From positions 1-64,000 of the forward strand of contig NZ_SJOF01000011.1 of assembly GCF_004331255.1 (NCBI RefSeq): a stretch of 64,000 bases of DNA. The letters run 5' to 3'. The stretch comes from Acinetobacter sp. ANC 4173. Lineage in GTDB: Bacteria; Pseudomonadota; Gammaproteobacteria; Pseudomonadales; Moraxellaceae. Made by a program: the position numbers and the translations under genes. Shown here in pieces: positions 28,062-37,497 of the stretch (positions within the stretch are counted from its first letter, which is position 1; each line of letters opens with the position of its first letter). Under the pieces are notes generated by a model. That model saw nothing but the letters and a program-made list of their open reading frames with translations, made no database searches and had not been told where the DNA came from.

Positions 28062-28092
28062 TTGAAAAAAAGTGTACTGACTAGTACACTTT
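28062..28092 (+). promoter_or_regulatory. Promoter with overlapping palindrome upstream of pap2-adeIJK
   Basis: TTGAAA (28062-28067), 17-base spacer, TACACT (28085-28090). A perfect palindrome, AAAGTGTACT (28069-28078), GACT, AGTACACTTT (28083-28092), covers most of the spacer and the whole -10. A bound dimeric repressor would block polymerase. A second small hairpin (CCCAG 28095-28099 with CTGGG 28107-28111) follows in the leader. Confidence 0.6.
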
Positions 28093-28145
28093 GACCCAGA
28101 TATTAACTGGGGGGAGGTCCGGTTAAACGAACAAGAGGTTAATGC

Positions 28146-28751
28146 ATGCCATACTTGTTGCTTATTATTGGTTGTTTTTTGTTATTTTTCAGTGTTTTGA
28201 TTTTAAACACTCCCACTCTGCTTTCATTCGATTTGGCTATAGTCGAATGGGCAAGTCATCATCGTACTGAAAATCTGAACCAAATAACAACGCTACTATC
28301 AGCAATTGGGGGGATGCCAGCTGTACTTTTTTTTACCACTTTATGGAGTTCCTACCTAACTTGGTCTAAAAAATACACTGATATATTACTGATTTGTTTA
28401 GGACTGATTGGAAGCGGAGCCTTTGCTTGGCTACTTAAATACGAGATTGCAAGACCACGCCCACCTGAAATATTTCACTTGGTTCAGAGTTATGGTTCTT
28501 CTTTTCCAAGCGCGCATAGTGTTTATGCTGCTGCTTTAAGTGGTCTGGTTATTTATGTATACCGTGAACACTCCAAATACTCATATATTTGTTGTTTTTC
28601 AATTATATGGTTCATTTTAATGGGGTGCTCAAGAGTGTATTTAGGCGTACATTTTCCTTCCGATGTTCTTGCAGGTTGGGGCATAAGTTTTCTTTGGATT
28701 ACCCTGCTATATATAGTGTTACAACACACTATTAAGCAAAAAATAAATTAA
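28146..28751 (+). CDS. PAP2-family membrane phosphatase
   Basis: 201 residues with about six spans. All three PAP2 motifs are intact: K98-x6-R105-P106 in KYEIARPRP, PSAH at 121-124, and SR-x5-H-x3-D at 162-173 (SRVYLGVHFPSD). The catalytic side probably faces the periplasm; typical substrates are undecaprenyl diphosphate, phosphatidylglycerol phosphate or similar lipids. AGAGG precedes ATG 28146. adeI begins 32 bases after the stop with no terminator between, so it is probably the first gene of the adeIJK transcript. Confidence 0.88.
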   Translation: MPYLLLIIGCFLLFFSVLILNTPTLLSFDLAIVEWASHHRTENLNQITTLLSAIGGMPAVLFFTTLWSSYLTWSKKYTDILLICLGLIGSGAFAWLLKYEIARPRPPEIFHLVQSYGSSFPSAHSVYAAALSGLVIYVYREHSKYSYICCFSIIWFILMGCSRVYLGVHFPSDVLAGWGISFLWITLLYIVLQHTIKQKIN

Positions 28752-28783
28752 TTTTTAGATAATAATCTAACTGAGGTGGAACA

Positions 28784-30040
28784 ATGATGTCTGCAAAGCT
28801 TTGGGCTCCAGCCCTCACCGCTTGCGCATTAGCAACAAGTATTGCACTTGTTGGTTGTAGCAAAGATCAAAAAGATGCGCAGCAGGCTGGTGCATCTCAA
28901 CAAATGCCACCAACGGAAGTTGGTATTATTGTTGCGCAACCGCAAAGCGTCGAACAATCTGTAGAGTTATCTGGCAGAACCACAGCATTTGAAGTATCAG
29001 AAGTTCGCCCGCAAACCAGTGGTATTATTCTGAAACGCTTATTTGCAGAAGGGAGTTATGTCCGTGAAGGTCAGGCGCTTTATGAGTTAGATTCTCGTAC
29101 CAACCGAGCTACACTCGATAATGCAAAAGCAGCACTCTTACAACAAGAAGCCAACTTAAGTTCGCTTAAAACAAAGCTCAATCGTTATCAACAACTGGTT
29201 TCAAGCAATGCCGTTTCGAAGCAAGAATATGATGATTTAGTCGGTCAAGTGAGAGTGGCTGATGCACAAGTTGCAGCTGCACGTGCACAAGTCAAAAATG
29301 CTGAAGTAGACTTAGGTTTCTCAACCATTCGTTCTCCTATTTCGGGTCAAACCAACCGTTCAACGGTAACGGCGGGTGCGCTTGTCACTGCAAATCAGAC
29401 AGACCCCTTGGTGACCATTCAACGGTTAGACCCAATTTATGTGGATATTAACCAATCTAGCACCGAATTATTGCGTCTACGCCAACAACTCAGCAAAGGC
29501 AGTTTGGACAGCAGTAACAACACACGTGTGAAGCTGAAACTTGAAGATGGTAGCTACTACCCAATTGAAGGTCGTTTAGCATTCTCTGATGCCAGTGTAA
29601 ATACAGAAACGGGTACGGTCACGATTCGCGCGGTATTCCCAAATCCAAATCACTTGCTATTACCCGGTATGTTTGCCAATGCGCAAATTGTGCAAGGGGT
29701 GATTCCGAATGCGATTTTAGTTCCTCAAGCGGCAATTACGCGTACACCAACAGGTCAAGCGATGGCGATGATTGTGGATGCGAAAGGTGCAATTGAGTCA
29801 CGTCCTGTAACCACAGTGGGTGTTCAAGGTCAGGATTGGATTGTCACTGAAGGCATTAAAACAGGTGAAAAAATTGTGGTTGATGGTGTTGCAAAAGTAA
29901 AACCGGGACAAACCGTTTCTGCCAAACCATATCAACCTCAAACTGAGGCGCCAAAAGCTTCTGCGCCAGCATCTGCTGAAAAACCGCAAGCGAAACAAGC
30001 AGAATCAAACACTGAACAAAAAGCTACTTCACACGCATAA
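28784..30040 (+). CDS. adeI: RND efflux periplasmic adaptor AdeI
   Basis: Membrane-fusion protein linking AdeJ to AdeK. 418 residues. The signal peptide ends in the lipobox LVGC (Cys25), so it is lipid-anchored to the inner membrane. Then come the barrel-sandwich part (VRPQTSGIILKRLFAEGSYVREGQALYELD), a helical hairpin of about 100-170, beta-barrel and membrane-proximal domains, and a disordered Ala/Pro/Gln-rich tail. The N-terminal sequence is nearly that of A. baumannii AdeI. GAGGTGG precedes the start. Confidence 0.95.
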   Translation: MMSAKLWAPALTACALATSIALVGCSKDQKDAQQAGASQQMPPTEVGIIVAQPQSVEQSVELSGRTTAFEVSEVRPQTSGIILKRLFAEGSYVREGQALYELDSRTNRATLDNAKAALLQQEANLSSLKTKLNRYQQLVSSNAVSKQEYDDLVGQVRVADAQVAAARAQVKNAEVDLGFSTIRSPISGQTNRSTVTAGALVTANQTDPLVTIQRLDPIYVDINQSSTELLRLRQQLSKGSLDSSNNTRVKLKLEDGSYYPIEGRLAFSDASVNTETGTVTIRAVFPNPNHLLLPGMFANAQIVQGVIPNAILVPQAAITRTPTGQAMAMIVDAKGAIESRPVTTVGVQGQDWIVTEGIKTGEKIVVDGVAKVKPGQTVSAKPYQPQTEAPKASAPASAEKPQAKQAESNTEQKATSHA

Positions 30041-30052
30041 GGGGTAGACTGA

Positions 30053-33000
30053 ATGGCTCAATTTTTTATTCATCGCCCCATTTTTGCGTGGGTGATTGCA
30101 CTGGTCATTATGCTGGCGGGTATTCTTACGCTAACAAAAATGCCAGTTGCCCAATATCCAACGATTGCACCGCCCACAGTGACAATCGCTGCAACTTATC
30201 CGGGTGCTTCTGCACAGACTGTTGAAAATACGGTTACTCAGATCATTGAACAACAAATGAATGGTCTGGATGGTCTACGTTATATTTCCTCTAACAGTGC
30301 CGGTAATGGTCAGGCATCCATTAACTTAAACTTCGAGCAAGGGATTGACCCTGATATTGCGCAAGTTCAAGTACAGAACAAACTACAATCGGCAACAGCA
30401 CTTTTACCTGAAGATGTACAACGTCAAGGGGTAAAAGTGACCAAGTCAGGTGCGAGTTTTATGCAGGTTCTTGCATTTTACTCTCCTGATGGAAGCTTAT
30501 CTGCGGCTGACATTAAAGACTATGTGAACTCAAATATTTCTGAACCGCTCAGCCGTGTTGCTGGTGTCGGTGAAGTGCAAGTCTTTGGTGGTTCATACGC
30601 CATGCGCATTTGGCTTGATCCTGCCAAAATGACCAGCTTACAAATCACACCAAGTGATATTTCTACGGCGATTAATGCACAAAACTCTCAAGTGGCGGTT
30701 GGTCAGTTAGGCGGTTCACCTGCTGTACAAGGTCAAGTACTGAATGCAACGGTGAATGCTCAAAGTATGTTGCAAACGCCTGAGCAGTTTAGAAATATCT
30801 TTCTAAAAAATACGGCTTCAGGTGCTCAAGTTCGCTTAGGTGATGTTGCACGTGTTGAACTCGGTTCGGATAACTATCAATTTGACTCTAAGTTTAATGG
30901 TAAGGCCGCTGGCGGTGTTGCGATTAAACTGGCAACAGGTGCCAACGCACTAGATACTGCTGCGGCGGTTGAAGAACGCTTAAGTGAACTTCGTCAAAAC
31001 TATCCAGCTGGTTTAAAAGATCAACTGGCTTATGACACCACGCCATTTATTAAGCTTTCCATTGAAAGTGTAGTACACACGTTAATTGAAGCTGTCGTGT
31101 TGGTATTCATTGTCATGTTCTTATTCTTACAGAACTGGCGTGCCACGATTATCCCAACATTGGCTGTTCCAGTCGTTGTCTTGGGTACATTTGCTATCAT
31201 TAACATTTTTGGTTTCTCAATCAACACGCTCACCATGTTCGCGATGGTCTTAGCGATTGGTCTTCTGGTCGATGATGCGATTGTCGTCGTTGAAAACGTC
31301 GAACGTGTAATGCAAGAAGAACATCTTGACCCAGTCGCTGCAACTGAAAAATCAATGCAACAGATTTCTGGTGCCTTGGTGGGTATTACCAGTGTGTTAA
31401 CGGCGGTATTCGTTCCAATGGCATTCTTTGGTGGTACAACGGGGGTTATTTACCGCCAGTTCTCCATCACGCTTGTGACCGCAATGATTTTATCACTGAT
31501 TGTGGCATTAACCTTTACCCCTGCCCTCTGTGCGACCCTGTTAAAACAACACGATCCGAATAAAGCTGAAAGTAACAATATTTTTGCGCGTTTCTTCCGT
31601 TGGTTTAACAGCAGTTTTGAAAAACTGTCAGTAAAATACCAAGGTGGTGTCAACCTTATGACCCATCACAAAGTATTCTCTGGTGTGATTTATGTTCTTG
31701 TAATTGCAGGTTTAGTGGGTCTATACAAAGCATTACCCTCTTCGTTCTTACCGGAAGAAGACCAAGGCGTCGTCATGACTTTAGTTCAACTTCCACCAAG
31801 TGCAAGTCTTGAACGTACCGACAAAGTCGTGACCACCATGACGGATTACTTCCTGAACAAAGAAAAAGAAAACGTTGATTCGATCTTTACCGTTTCTGGT
31901 TTCTCGTTCACAGGTGTGGGTCAAAACGCTGGTCTTGCTTTTATTAAACTGAAAGACTGGAGTGAACGTACAACTCCTGAATCGCAAATTGGTGCAATTA
32001 TTCAACGTGGTATGGCACTGAATATGATTGTTAAAGATGCATCTTACATTATGCCTTTACAATTACCAGCAATGCCCGAACTAGGTGTCGCATCAGGTTT
32101 TAATATTCAGCTGAAAGATGCAAGTGGTCAGGGACATGACAAGCTGATCGCTGCACGTAATGCGATTTTGGGCATGGCTGCACAAGATAAACGTCTTGCA
32201 GGCGTACGTCCAAATGGTCAGGAAGATACCCCTCAATACCAAATTACCATTGACCAAGCACAAGCAGGCTCAATGGGTGTGAGTATCTCTGATATCAATA
32301 GCACCATGAGCATGGCATGGGGTGGTTCATATATTAATGACTTCGTTGACCGTGGTCGTGTGAAAAAAGTCTATGTGCAAGGCGAAGCAAATGCACGCAT
32401 GATGCCTGAAGACTTGAACAAATGGTACGTGCGTAATAACGTCGGTACGATGGTTCCGTTCTCAGCATTTGCAACTGGGCAATGGACTTACGGTTCGCCA
32501 CGTTTAGAGCGTTATAACGGCGTATCTTCCGTAAACATTCAAGGGACTCCAGCGCCAGGCGTTAGTTCGGGTGATGCGATGCTTGCGATGGAAGAAATCA
32601 TTGGCAAGTTACCGTCTATGGGCTTACAAGGTTTCGACTACGAATGGACAGGTTTATCTTTAGAAGAACGTGATTCAGGGAGCCAAACAGGTCCTTTAAT
32701 GGTTCTTTCGATGCTCATCGTGTTCTTATGTCTTGCCGCCTTATATGAAAGCTGGTCTATCCCTGTTTCAGTATTACTGGTTGTACCACTCGGTATTATC
32801 GGTGCATTTACTTTAACGTGGTTAGGTATGATCATTAAAGGCGATCCGAACCTGTCATTTAACATCTATTTCCAAGTCGCAATTGTTGCCGTTATTGGTC
32901 TTTCAGCAAAAAATGCCATCTTGATTGTAGAATTTGCGAAAGAATTGCAGGAAAAAGGTGAAGATCTATTTGAAGCAACTTTGCATGCTGCAAAAATGCG

Positions 33001-33232
33001 TTTACGCCCAATTATCATGACCACCCTTGCCTTTGGTTTTGGTGTACTTCCGCTGGCACTTTCTACAGGTGCGGGTGCAGGAAGTCAGCATTCAGTAGGT
33101 TTTGGTGTACTTGGTGGTGTGATTAGTTCTACACTTTTGGGTATTTTCTTTATTCCAGTATTCTTCGTTTGGATTCGTAGTATCTTTAAATACAAACCTA
33201 AGAAACAAAATAATCAGGAGCAAACATCGTGA
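30053..33232 (+). CDS. adeJ: RND multidrug efflux transporter AdeJ
   Basis: Proton-driven inner-membrane pump of the HAE-1 type, 1059 residues with 12 spans and two large periplasmic loops. The start MAQFFIHRPIFAWVIALVIMLAG and the proton-relay pair Asp-Asp in LAIGLLVDDAIVVVENVERVM (TM4) are typical, as is SAKNAILIVEFAKE in TM10. In A. baumannii AdeIJK exports beta-lactams, chloramphenicol, tetracycline, fluoroquinolones and others and sets intrinsic resistance. It starts 12 bases after adeI and overlaps adeK. Confidence 0.96.
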   Translation: MAQFFIHRPIFAWVIALVIMLAGILTLTKMPVAQYPTIAPPTVTIAATYPGASAQTVENTVTQIIEQQMNGLDGLRYISSNSAGNGQASINLNFEQGIDPDIAQVQVQNKLQSATALLPEDVQRQGVKVTKSGASFMQVLAFYSPDGSLSAADIKDYVNSNISEPLSRVAGVGEVQVFGGSYAMRIWLDPAKMTSLQITPSDISTAINAQNSQVAVGQLGGSPAVQGQVLNATVNAQSMLQTPEQFRNIFLKNTASGAQVRLGDVARVELGSDNYQFDSKFNGKAAGGVAIKLATGANALDTAAAVEERLSELRQNYPAGLKDQLAYDTTPFIKLSIESVVHTLIEAVVLVFIVMFLFLQNWRATIIPTLAVPVVVLGTFAIINIFGFSINTLTMFAMVLAIGLLVDDAIVVVENVERVMQEEHLDPVAATEKSMQQISGALVGITSVLTAVFVPMAFFGGTTGVIYRQFSITLVTAMILSLIVALTFTPALCATLLKQHDPNKAESNNIFARFFRWFNSSFEKLSVKYQGGVNLMTHHKVFSGVIYVLVIAGLVGLYKALPSSFLPEEDQGVVMTLVQLPPSASLERTDKVVTTMTDYFLNKEKENVDSIFTVSGFSFTGVGQNAGLAFIKLKDWSERTTPESQIGAIIQRGMALNMIVKDASYIMPLQLPAMPELGVASGFNIQLKDASGQGHDKLIAARNAILGMAAQDKRLAGVRPNGQEDTPQYQITIDQAQAGSMGVSISDINSTMSMAWGGSYINDFVDRGRVKKVYVQGEANARMMPEDLNKWYVRNNVGTMVPFSAFATGQWTYGSPRLERYNGVSSVNIQGTPAPGVSSGDAMLAMEEIIGKLPSMGLQGFDYEWTGLSLEERDSGSQTGPLMVLSMLIVFLCLAALYESWSIPVSVLLVVPLGIIGAFTLTWLGMIIKGDPNLSFNIYFQVAIVAVIGLSAKNAILIVEFAKELQEKGEDLFEATLHAAKMRLRPIIMTTLAFGFGVLPLALSTGAGAGSQHSVGFGVLGGVISSTLLGIFFIPVFFVWIRSIFKYKPKKQNNQEQTS

Positions 33233-34689
33233 TGCAAAAAGTATGGTCTATTTCAGGTCGTAGCATTGCGGTATCTGCACTTGCGCTTGCTTTGACTGCA
33301 TGTCAAAGCATGCGTGGTCCAGAACCCGTCGCTCAAGCGGATATCCCAACAGGATATATTAGTTCAACAGCAGGTCCTTCTGTTGCTGAACAAGGCTATA
33401 AAGACTTTTTTGCTGATCCACGATTAGTACAAGTTATAGAAATGGCTTTAGCGAATAACCGTGATTTACGTACTGCAACCTTGAATATTCAACGTGCGCA
33501 GCAAACGTATCAAATTAGCGAAAACAACCAACTGCCAACCATTGGTGCAAGTGGTAGTGTGCTTCGTCAAGATACCCTGAGCAGCAACAAGCCGATAACA
33601 ACTTATAATGTGGGTCTCGGTGTGACTGCTTATGAGTTGGATTTTTGGGGTCGTGTTCGTAGTTTAAAAGACAATGCTTTAGACAGCTATTTGGCAACTC
33701 AAAGTGCACGTGATGCAACGCAAATTTCATTGATTGGCCAGGTTGCACAAGCATGGCTGAGCTATTCCTTTGCCAATGCCAACTTAAAACTGGCAGACCA
33801 GACGCTTAAAGCACAGCTTGAGTCTTACAATCTGAACAAAAAGCGTTTTGATGTCGGTATCGATAGCGAAGTCCCTGTACGTCAAGCACAAATTTCAGTT
33901 GAAACTGCACGTAATGATGTTGCTAACTACAAAACTCAAGTTGCACAGGCACAGAACTTGTTGAACCTGTTGGTTGGTCAAGCTGTTCCTGCAAACTTAT
34001 TGGCATCACAACCTGTTAAACGCATTACCCAAAGTACGGCGTTGACAGCGGGCTTGCCAAGCGACTTGTTAAATAACCGTCCTGATGTCCGCGCTGCGGA
34101 ATACCAATTGTCTGCTGCGGGCGCCAATATTGGTGCAGCAAAAGCAAAATTGTACCCAACCATCAGCTTAACAGGCACAGCGGGTTATGCATCGACAGAT
34201 TTAAGCGACTTGTTTAAATCTGGTGCCTTTGTCTGGTCTCTTGGCCCAAGCTTGGACCTTCCAATCTTTGACTGGGGCACGCGTCGTGCCAATGTGAAGA
34301 TTTCAGAAACTGACCAAAAAATTGCGTTGTCAGATTATGAAAAAACCATTCAAACCGCTTTCCGCGAAGTGAATGATGCCTTGGCAGTCCGTGAAAATAT
34401 TGGTGACCGTTTGGCAGCACAACGTCGTCTTGTAGACGCGACCAACATCACCTATAAGCTTTCAACTGCTCGCTTCCGTGCAGGTATCGACAACTACCTC
34501 ACTGTACTTGATGCACAGCGTACATCGTACTCAGCGGAACAAGGTTTGTTATTGCTTGAACAAGCAAACTTAAACAACCAAGTTGAAGTGTATAAAACCC
34601 TTGGTGGCGGCGTTAAAGCCAACACGACGGATCAAGTGGTGAAACAGCCTTCTTCTTCAGATGTGAAATACAACAAAACAGCAAACTAA
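33229..34689 (+). CDS. adeK: RND efflux outer-membrane channel AdeK
   Basis: TolC/OprM-type lipoprotein channel, 486 residues. The signal peptide ends in LTAC (Cys25 counting from GTG 33229). OprM-family features include LWGRVRSLKDNA-like YELDFWGRVRSLKDNA, NNRPDVRAAEYQLSAAGANIGAAKA, and a second repeat with FREVNDALAVRENIGDR. The GTG at 33229 overlaps the adeJ stop; an ATG follows immediately at 33232. CAGGAG lies at 33216-33221, within adeJ. A UUCG-capped terminator follows. Confidence 0.95.
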   Translation: MMQKVWSISGRSIAVSALALALTACQSMRGPEPVAQADIPTGYISSTAGPSVAEQGYKDFFADPRLVQVIEMALANNRDLRTATLNIQRAQQTYQISENNQLPTIGASGSVLRQDTLSSNKPITTYNVGLGVTAYELDFWGRVRSLKDNALDSYLATQSARDATQISLIGQVAQAWLSYSFANANLKLADQTLKAQLESYNLNKKRFDVGIDSEVPVRQAQISVETARNDVANYKTQVAQAQNLLNLLVGQAVPANLLASQPVKRITQSTALTAGLPSDLLNNRPDVRAAEYQLSAAGANIGAAKAKLYPTISLTGTAGYASTDLSDLFKSGAFVWSLGPSLDLPIFDWGTRRANVKISETDQKIALSDYEKTIQTAFREVNDALAVRENIGDRLAAQRRLVDATNITYKLSTARFRAGIDNYLTVLDAQRTSYSAEQGLLLLEQANLNNQVEVYKTLGGGVKANTTDQVVKQPSSSDVKYNKTAN

Positions 34690-34702
34690 GGTTTGCGGTA
34701 TG

Positions 34703-34727
34703 AAAAGCTCACTTCGGTGGGCTTTTT
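34703..34727 (+). terminator. Terminator of adeIJK (UUCG loop)
   Basis: AAAAGCTCAC (34703-34712) and GTGGGCTTTT (34717-34726) close a C(TTCG)G tetraloop, followed by T's. Confidence 0.92.
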
Positions 34728-34792
34728 TATTGCTTTTTACTAGGCTTTTTCCTATCTTCAAAGACAATCAAATCATTTAAAAATTGAATATT

Positions 34793-35149
34793 ATGCTTTT
34801 AAGTAACCTTGAGTCTGTTCCTGGACATACAATTTCCCAACAACTGGATGTGGTCTATGGCAGTACGGTTCGGAGTAAACATGTTGGGCGTGACTTTCTA
34901 GCAGGTTTAAAAAATATTGTTGGCGGTGAACTTACGGCCTATACCGAACTGTTAGAAGAATCACGTCAAGAAGCCATGAAGCGGATGATTGCAAAAGCAC
35001 AAAGCTTAGGGGCCAATGCCATTGTGGGAATTCGTTTTTCAACCTCAAATATTGCCCAAGGTGCTTCAGAATTATTTGTTTATGGCACCGCAGTGCGTGT
35101 CACACCCTTAAACAACCATCTCCCTGATCCATTTCCAACACAGGCTTAA
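34793..35149 (+). CDS. YbjQ-family (DUF74, heavy-metal-binding) protein
   Basis: 118 residues. VPGHTISQQLDVVYGSTVRSKHVGRDFLAGLKNIVGGELTAYTELLEESRQEAMKRMIAKAQSLGANAIVGIRFSTS is the full YbjQ/DUF74 signature, a small pentamer-forming fold of unknown role. ATG 34793 is preferred over TTG 34784; neither has a good ribosome site. A paralogous domain is encoded 3 bases downstream. Confidence 0.88.
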   Translation: MLLSNLESVPGHTISQQLDVVYGSTVRSKHVGRDFLAGLKNIVGGELTAYTELLEESRQEAMKRMIAKAQSLGANAIVGIRFSTSNIAQGASELFVYGTAVRVTPLNNHLPDPFPTQA

Positions 35150-35152
35150 CGC

Positions 35153-35590
35153 ATGGAAAGTTTAATTTTCCAACTGCTGATGTTTGTGGTGCTCTTTAGT
35201 GTCGGTTTTGGCTTTGGTCGTTATAACGAACGCAAACATTTGGCAGAGTTAGAACAGAATGAAAAGCGTCTTGCCTACATCACCGTAGGGAGTTTACGCA
35301 AAGTGAGTTTTGAGCAGTCTGGGCACATGATCAGTAGCAATGTTGTGATTTCTCATGATTATTTCAAATATGTACTGGCCACTGTGCAAAACTTTTTTGG
35401 GGGGAGACTCACCAGCTATGAAAGTGTCGTGGATCGTGCACGTCGTGAAGCCATTGTCCGACTCAAACTTGAAGCAGAAAAATACGGTGCAACGCATATC
35501 GCCTGCATACGCTTGGCGACTACCGAAATGGGCATGCAAGGTGGCATGGTTGAGGTTTTTGCTTATGGCACAGCCATTTTGAAGTCGTAA
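35153..35590 (+). CDS. Membrane-anchored YbjQ-like protein
   Basis: 145 residues. An N-terminal span (LIFQLLMFVVLFSVGFGFG) followed by RYNERKHL suggests an inner-membrane anchor with the rest in the cytosol. The remainder is a diverged YbjQ domain: ISHDYFKYVLATVQNFFGGRLTSYESVVDRARREAIVRLKLEAEKYGATHIACIRLATTE...VFAYGTAI. It starts 3 bases after the soluble paralogue, so the two are translated together. Confidence 0.82.
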   Translation: MESLIFQLLMFVVLFSVGFGFGRYNERKHLAELEQNEKRLAYITVGSLRKVSFEQSGHMISSNVVISHDYFKYVLATVQNFFGGRLTSYESVVDRARREAIVRLKLEAEKYGATHIACIRLATTEMGMQGGMVEVFAYGTAILKS

Positions 35591-35812
35591 ATCATCATCC
35601 CTATTCACCCAACACAAACAGCATGAGTTTTCAAAAGCTCATGCTCTACCATCTTTCCTCATCTATCCTGATGGTCGATTCCTCGTTAGAGGGTAATTCT
35701 CTCCACTGAATAAAATAAAAATGGACATAACCGACACTGCCAATAGGTCACAGATAATGAAAGCGTTAGCACTTAAAAGAAGTGGAGAAAGCATTACTTT
35801 CTCCGATTCTTC

Positions 35813-36619
35813 TTACTTTACTTTCGCTTTACGAATCATACGATACAGAGCACTTGGTGATAAACGTGAAACCAATACGCCTAATTTTTCTTTACGCCCA
35901 CCAATCACAATATATTCATCACCTTGCATTAATGACTTAACTGCGTACTGTGCAAATTCATCTGCTTCTAAACCATTGGCTGTTGCTTCATTATCAAAGC
36001 CTTGTGCCTGACCCGCTCCATTTAAGGCGTTAATAGACACATTGGTTTTTACAAAACCAGGGAAAACCACTGAAACATCCACCCCTTCTTCTGCCACTTC
36101 TGCCCTTAAACTGTTTGCCCACATGTGAATGGCTGCTTTTGCCGCAGAATATGAAGCACGATATTGGGTACCTAACAGCCCTGCAATACTCGAAACAAAT
36201 ACCACTCGACCTGACTTTTGTTTTAAAAATGTAGGTAAAACAGTTTTGGTTAAAAATACCTGCGAAAAATAATCGACTTCCATAATGGTACGTTCAGTTT
36301 GCATGGTGGTTTCTGCAATCAGTGCACGCTGACTTAAACCCGCATTATTAATGAGCCAGTCAATCTGTCCTTTGGCCGCTAAGACTTGTTCATATGCATG
36401 TAAGACTTGAGCTTCATCGGTAATATCGGCACAAATGGAAAGATGTAAATCTGGATTTAACAATCCAACACGAACCTTTTCTAATTCATCGATGCGACGG
36501 GCAGTCAGCACCACTTGTGCGCCTTGTAATGCACATTCTTGTGCCAAGGCTTTACCTAAACCTGAAGATGCTCCAGTAATCCATACCACTTTATTTTCTA
36601 AACTGTCTAGCTTGGCCAT
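35813..36619 (-). CDS. Short-chain dehydrogenase/reductase
   Basis: 268 residues. VVWITGASSGLGKALAQECALQGAQVVLTARR is the cofactor-binding fold, with TGASSGLG and a following Arg pair suggesting NADP. NNAG and the active-site YSAAKAA are present. The C-terminal basic stretch (LYRMIRKAKVK) resembles that of lipid- or retinol-type SDRs associated with membranes. Substrate unknown. A hypothetical gene lies 33 bases upstream on the same strand. Confidence 0.88.
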   Translation of the reverse strand: MAKLDSLENKVVWITGASSGLGKALAQECALQGAQVVLTARRIDELEKVRVGLLNPDLHLSICADITDEAQVLHAYEQVLAAKGQIDWLINNAGLSQRALIAETTMQTERTIMEVDYFSQVFLTKTVLPTFLKQKSGRVVFVSSIAGLLGTQYRASYSAAKAAIHMWANSLRAEVAEEGVDVSVVFPGFVKTNVSINALNGAGQAQGFDNEATANGLEADEFAQYAVKSLMQGDEYIVIGGRKEKLGVLVSRLSPSALYRMIRKAKVK

Positions 36620-36652
36620 TGTTGTATATCCTGATTCGATTACGGCAATTGC

Positions 36653-37315
36653 CTAATTGTTGGTTGAATTTTCTAAAAAAACAAGGAAATGATTGAAATA
36701 ATGACTCATGGTTTTGGCATCATATTGTGTGCCCAATTTATCAAAACGCTTATACCCCATTTGAGTGGTGACATGAATGACCCCGTTTAAGGTCTTATCC
36801 ACCACTACATTAAATTTCAACATTTCCTTCGGAATCCGAATTAAATGCGTCACACCCTGATCCACAATTTGAGTAAATGCCTGTAAAGCAGGCATCACCG
36901 CGGAATTATTACCTTGTTGCATTTCTTCGGCAGAACTGAGTAAGGCTTGAACACTGTCTTCATCGACTGGATAGGACAAATAAAATTCACCTTCTTTTTG
37001 ATACATCAGTTCATGCAGATAATTGACCATCGGCAGCAAACGTTCATTGCCAAAAAATGACACCGACCATGGCATATATTTACGCGTGGTTTCCATAATG
37101 TGCTGAATCACGTTGGCAGACTCATTGTCTCCCGAATGCGAAATGCGGGTAATCTCACCAAAGACCTGATCAATCACCTCATAGGAAATGTCTGCCAGTA
37201 CCTCGCCCAATGCCTTGGCTAAACTCTCCGCTTGTCCTTGATTGAGTTGTTGATGAATATCCTGAAAACGTTGATGGGTTGCTGATTTCAACTTAAGTGA
37301 AATAACATAACTCAT
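36653..37315 (-). CDS. Conserved hypothetical protein
   Basis: 220 residues. I do not recognise a domain. It is soluble and mostly helical, without signal peptide or membrane span. It begins MSYVISLKLKSATHQRFQDIHQQLNQGQAESLAKALGEVLADISYEVIDQVF, and a central stretch GNERLLPMVNYLHELMYQKEGEFYLSYPVDEDS is notable. The codon use is like that of its neighbours, so it is probably a core gene. It sits upstream of the SDR in a likely two-gene unit and diverges from valS. Confidence 0.7.
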   Translation of the reverse strand: MSYVISLKLKSATHQRFQDIHQQLNQGQAESLAKALGEVLADISYEVIDQVFGEITRISHSGDNESANVIQHIMETTRKYMPWSVSFFGNERLLPMVNYLHELMYQKEGEFYLSYPVDEDSVQALLSSAEEMQQGNNSAVMPALQAFTQIVDQGVTHLIRIPKEMLKFNVVVDKTLNGVIHVTTQMGYKRFDKLGTQYDAKTMSHYFNHFLVFLENSTNN

Positions 37316-37497
37316 TCTATTTTTTCCTTTTTATCAAGTTCTACGATCTAGTGCACAATCGTTATACATGCTTCATCATAAAACCTCTGACTTGCTGTGA
37401 CAATTGCAGAAACAAAGCATTTGACGAACATCCCAAAGCCGTTATTTTTTTGCTACACTAGCTGCAATTTTTTATTCACTTTTTATCTGTTCTGACT

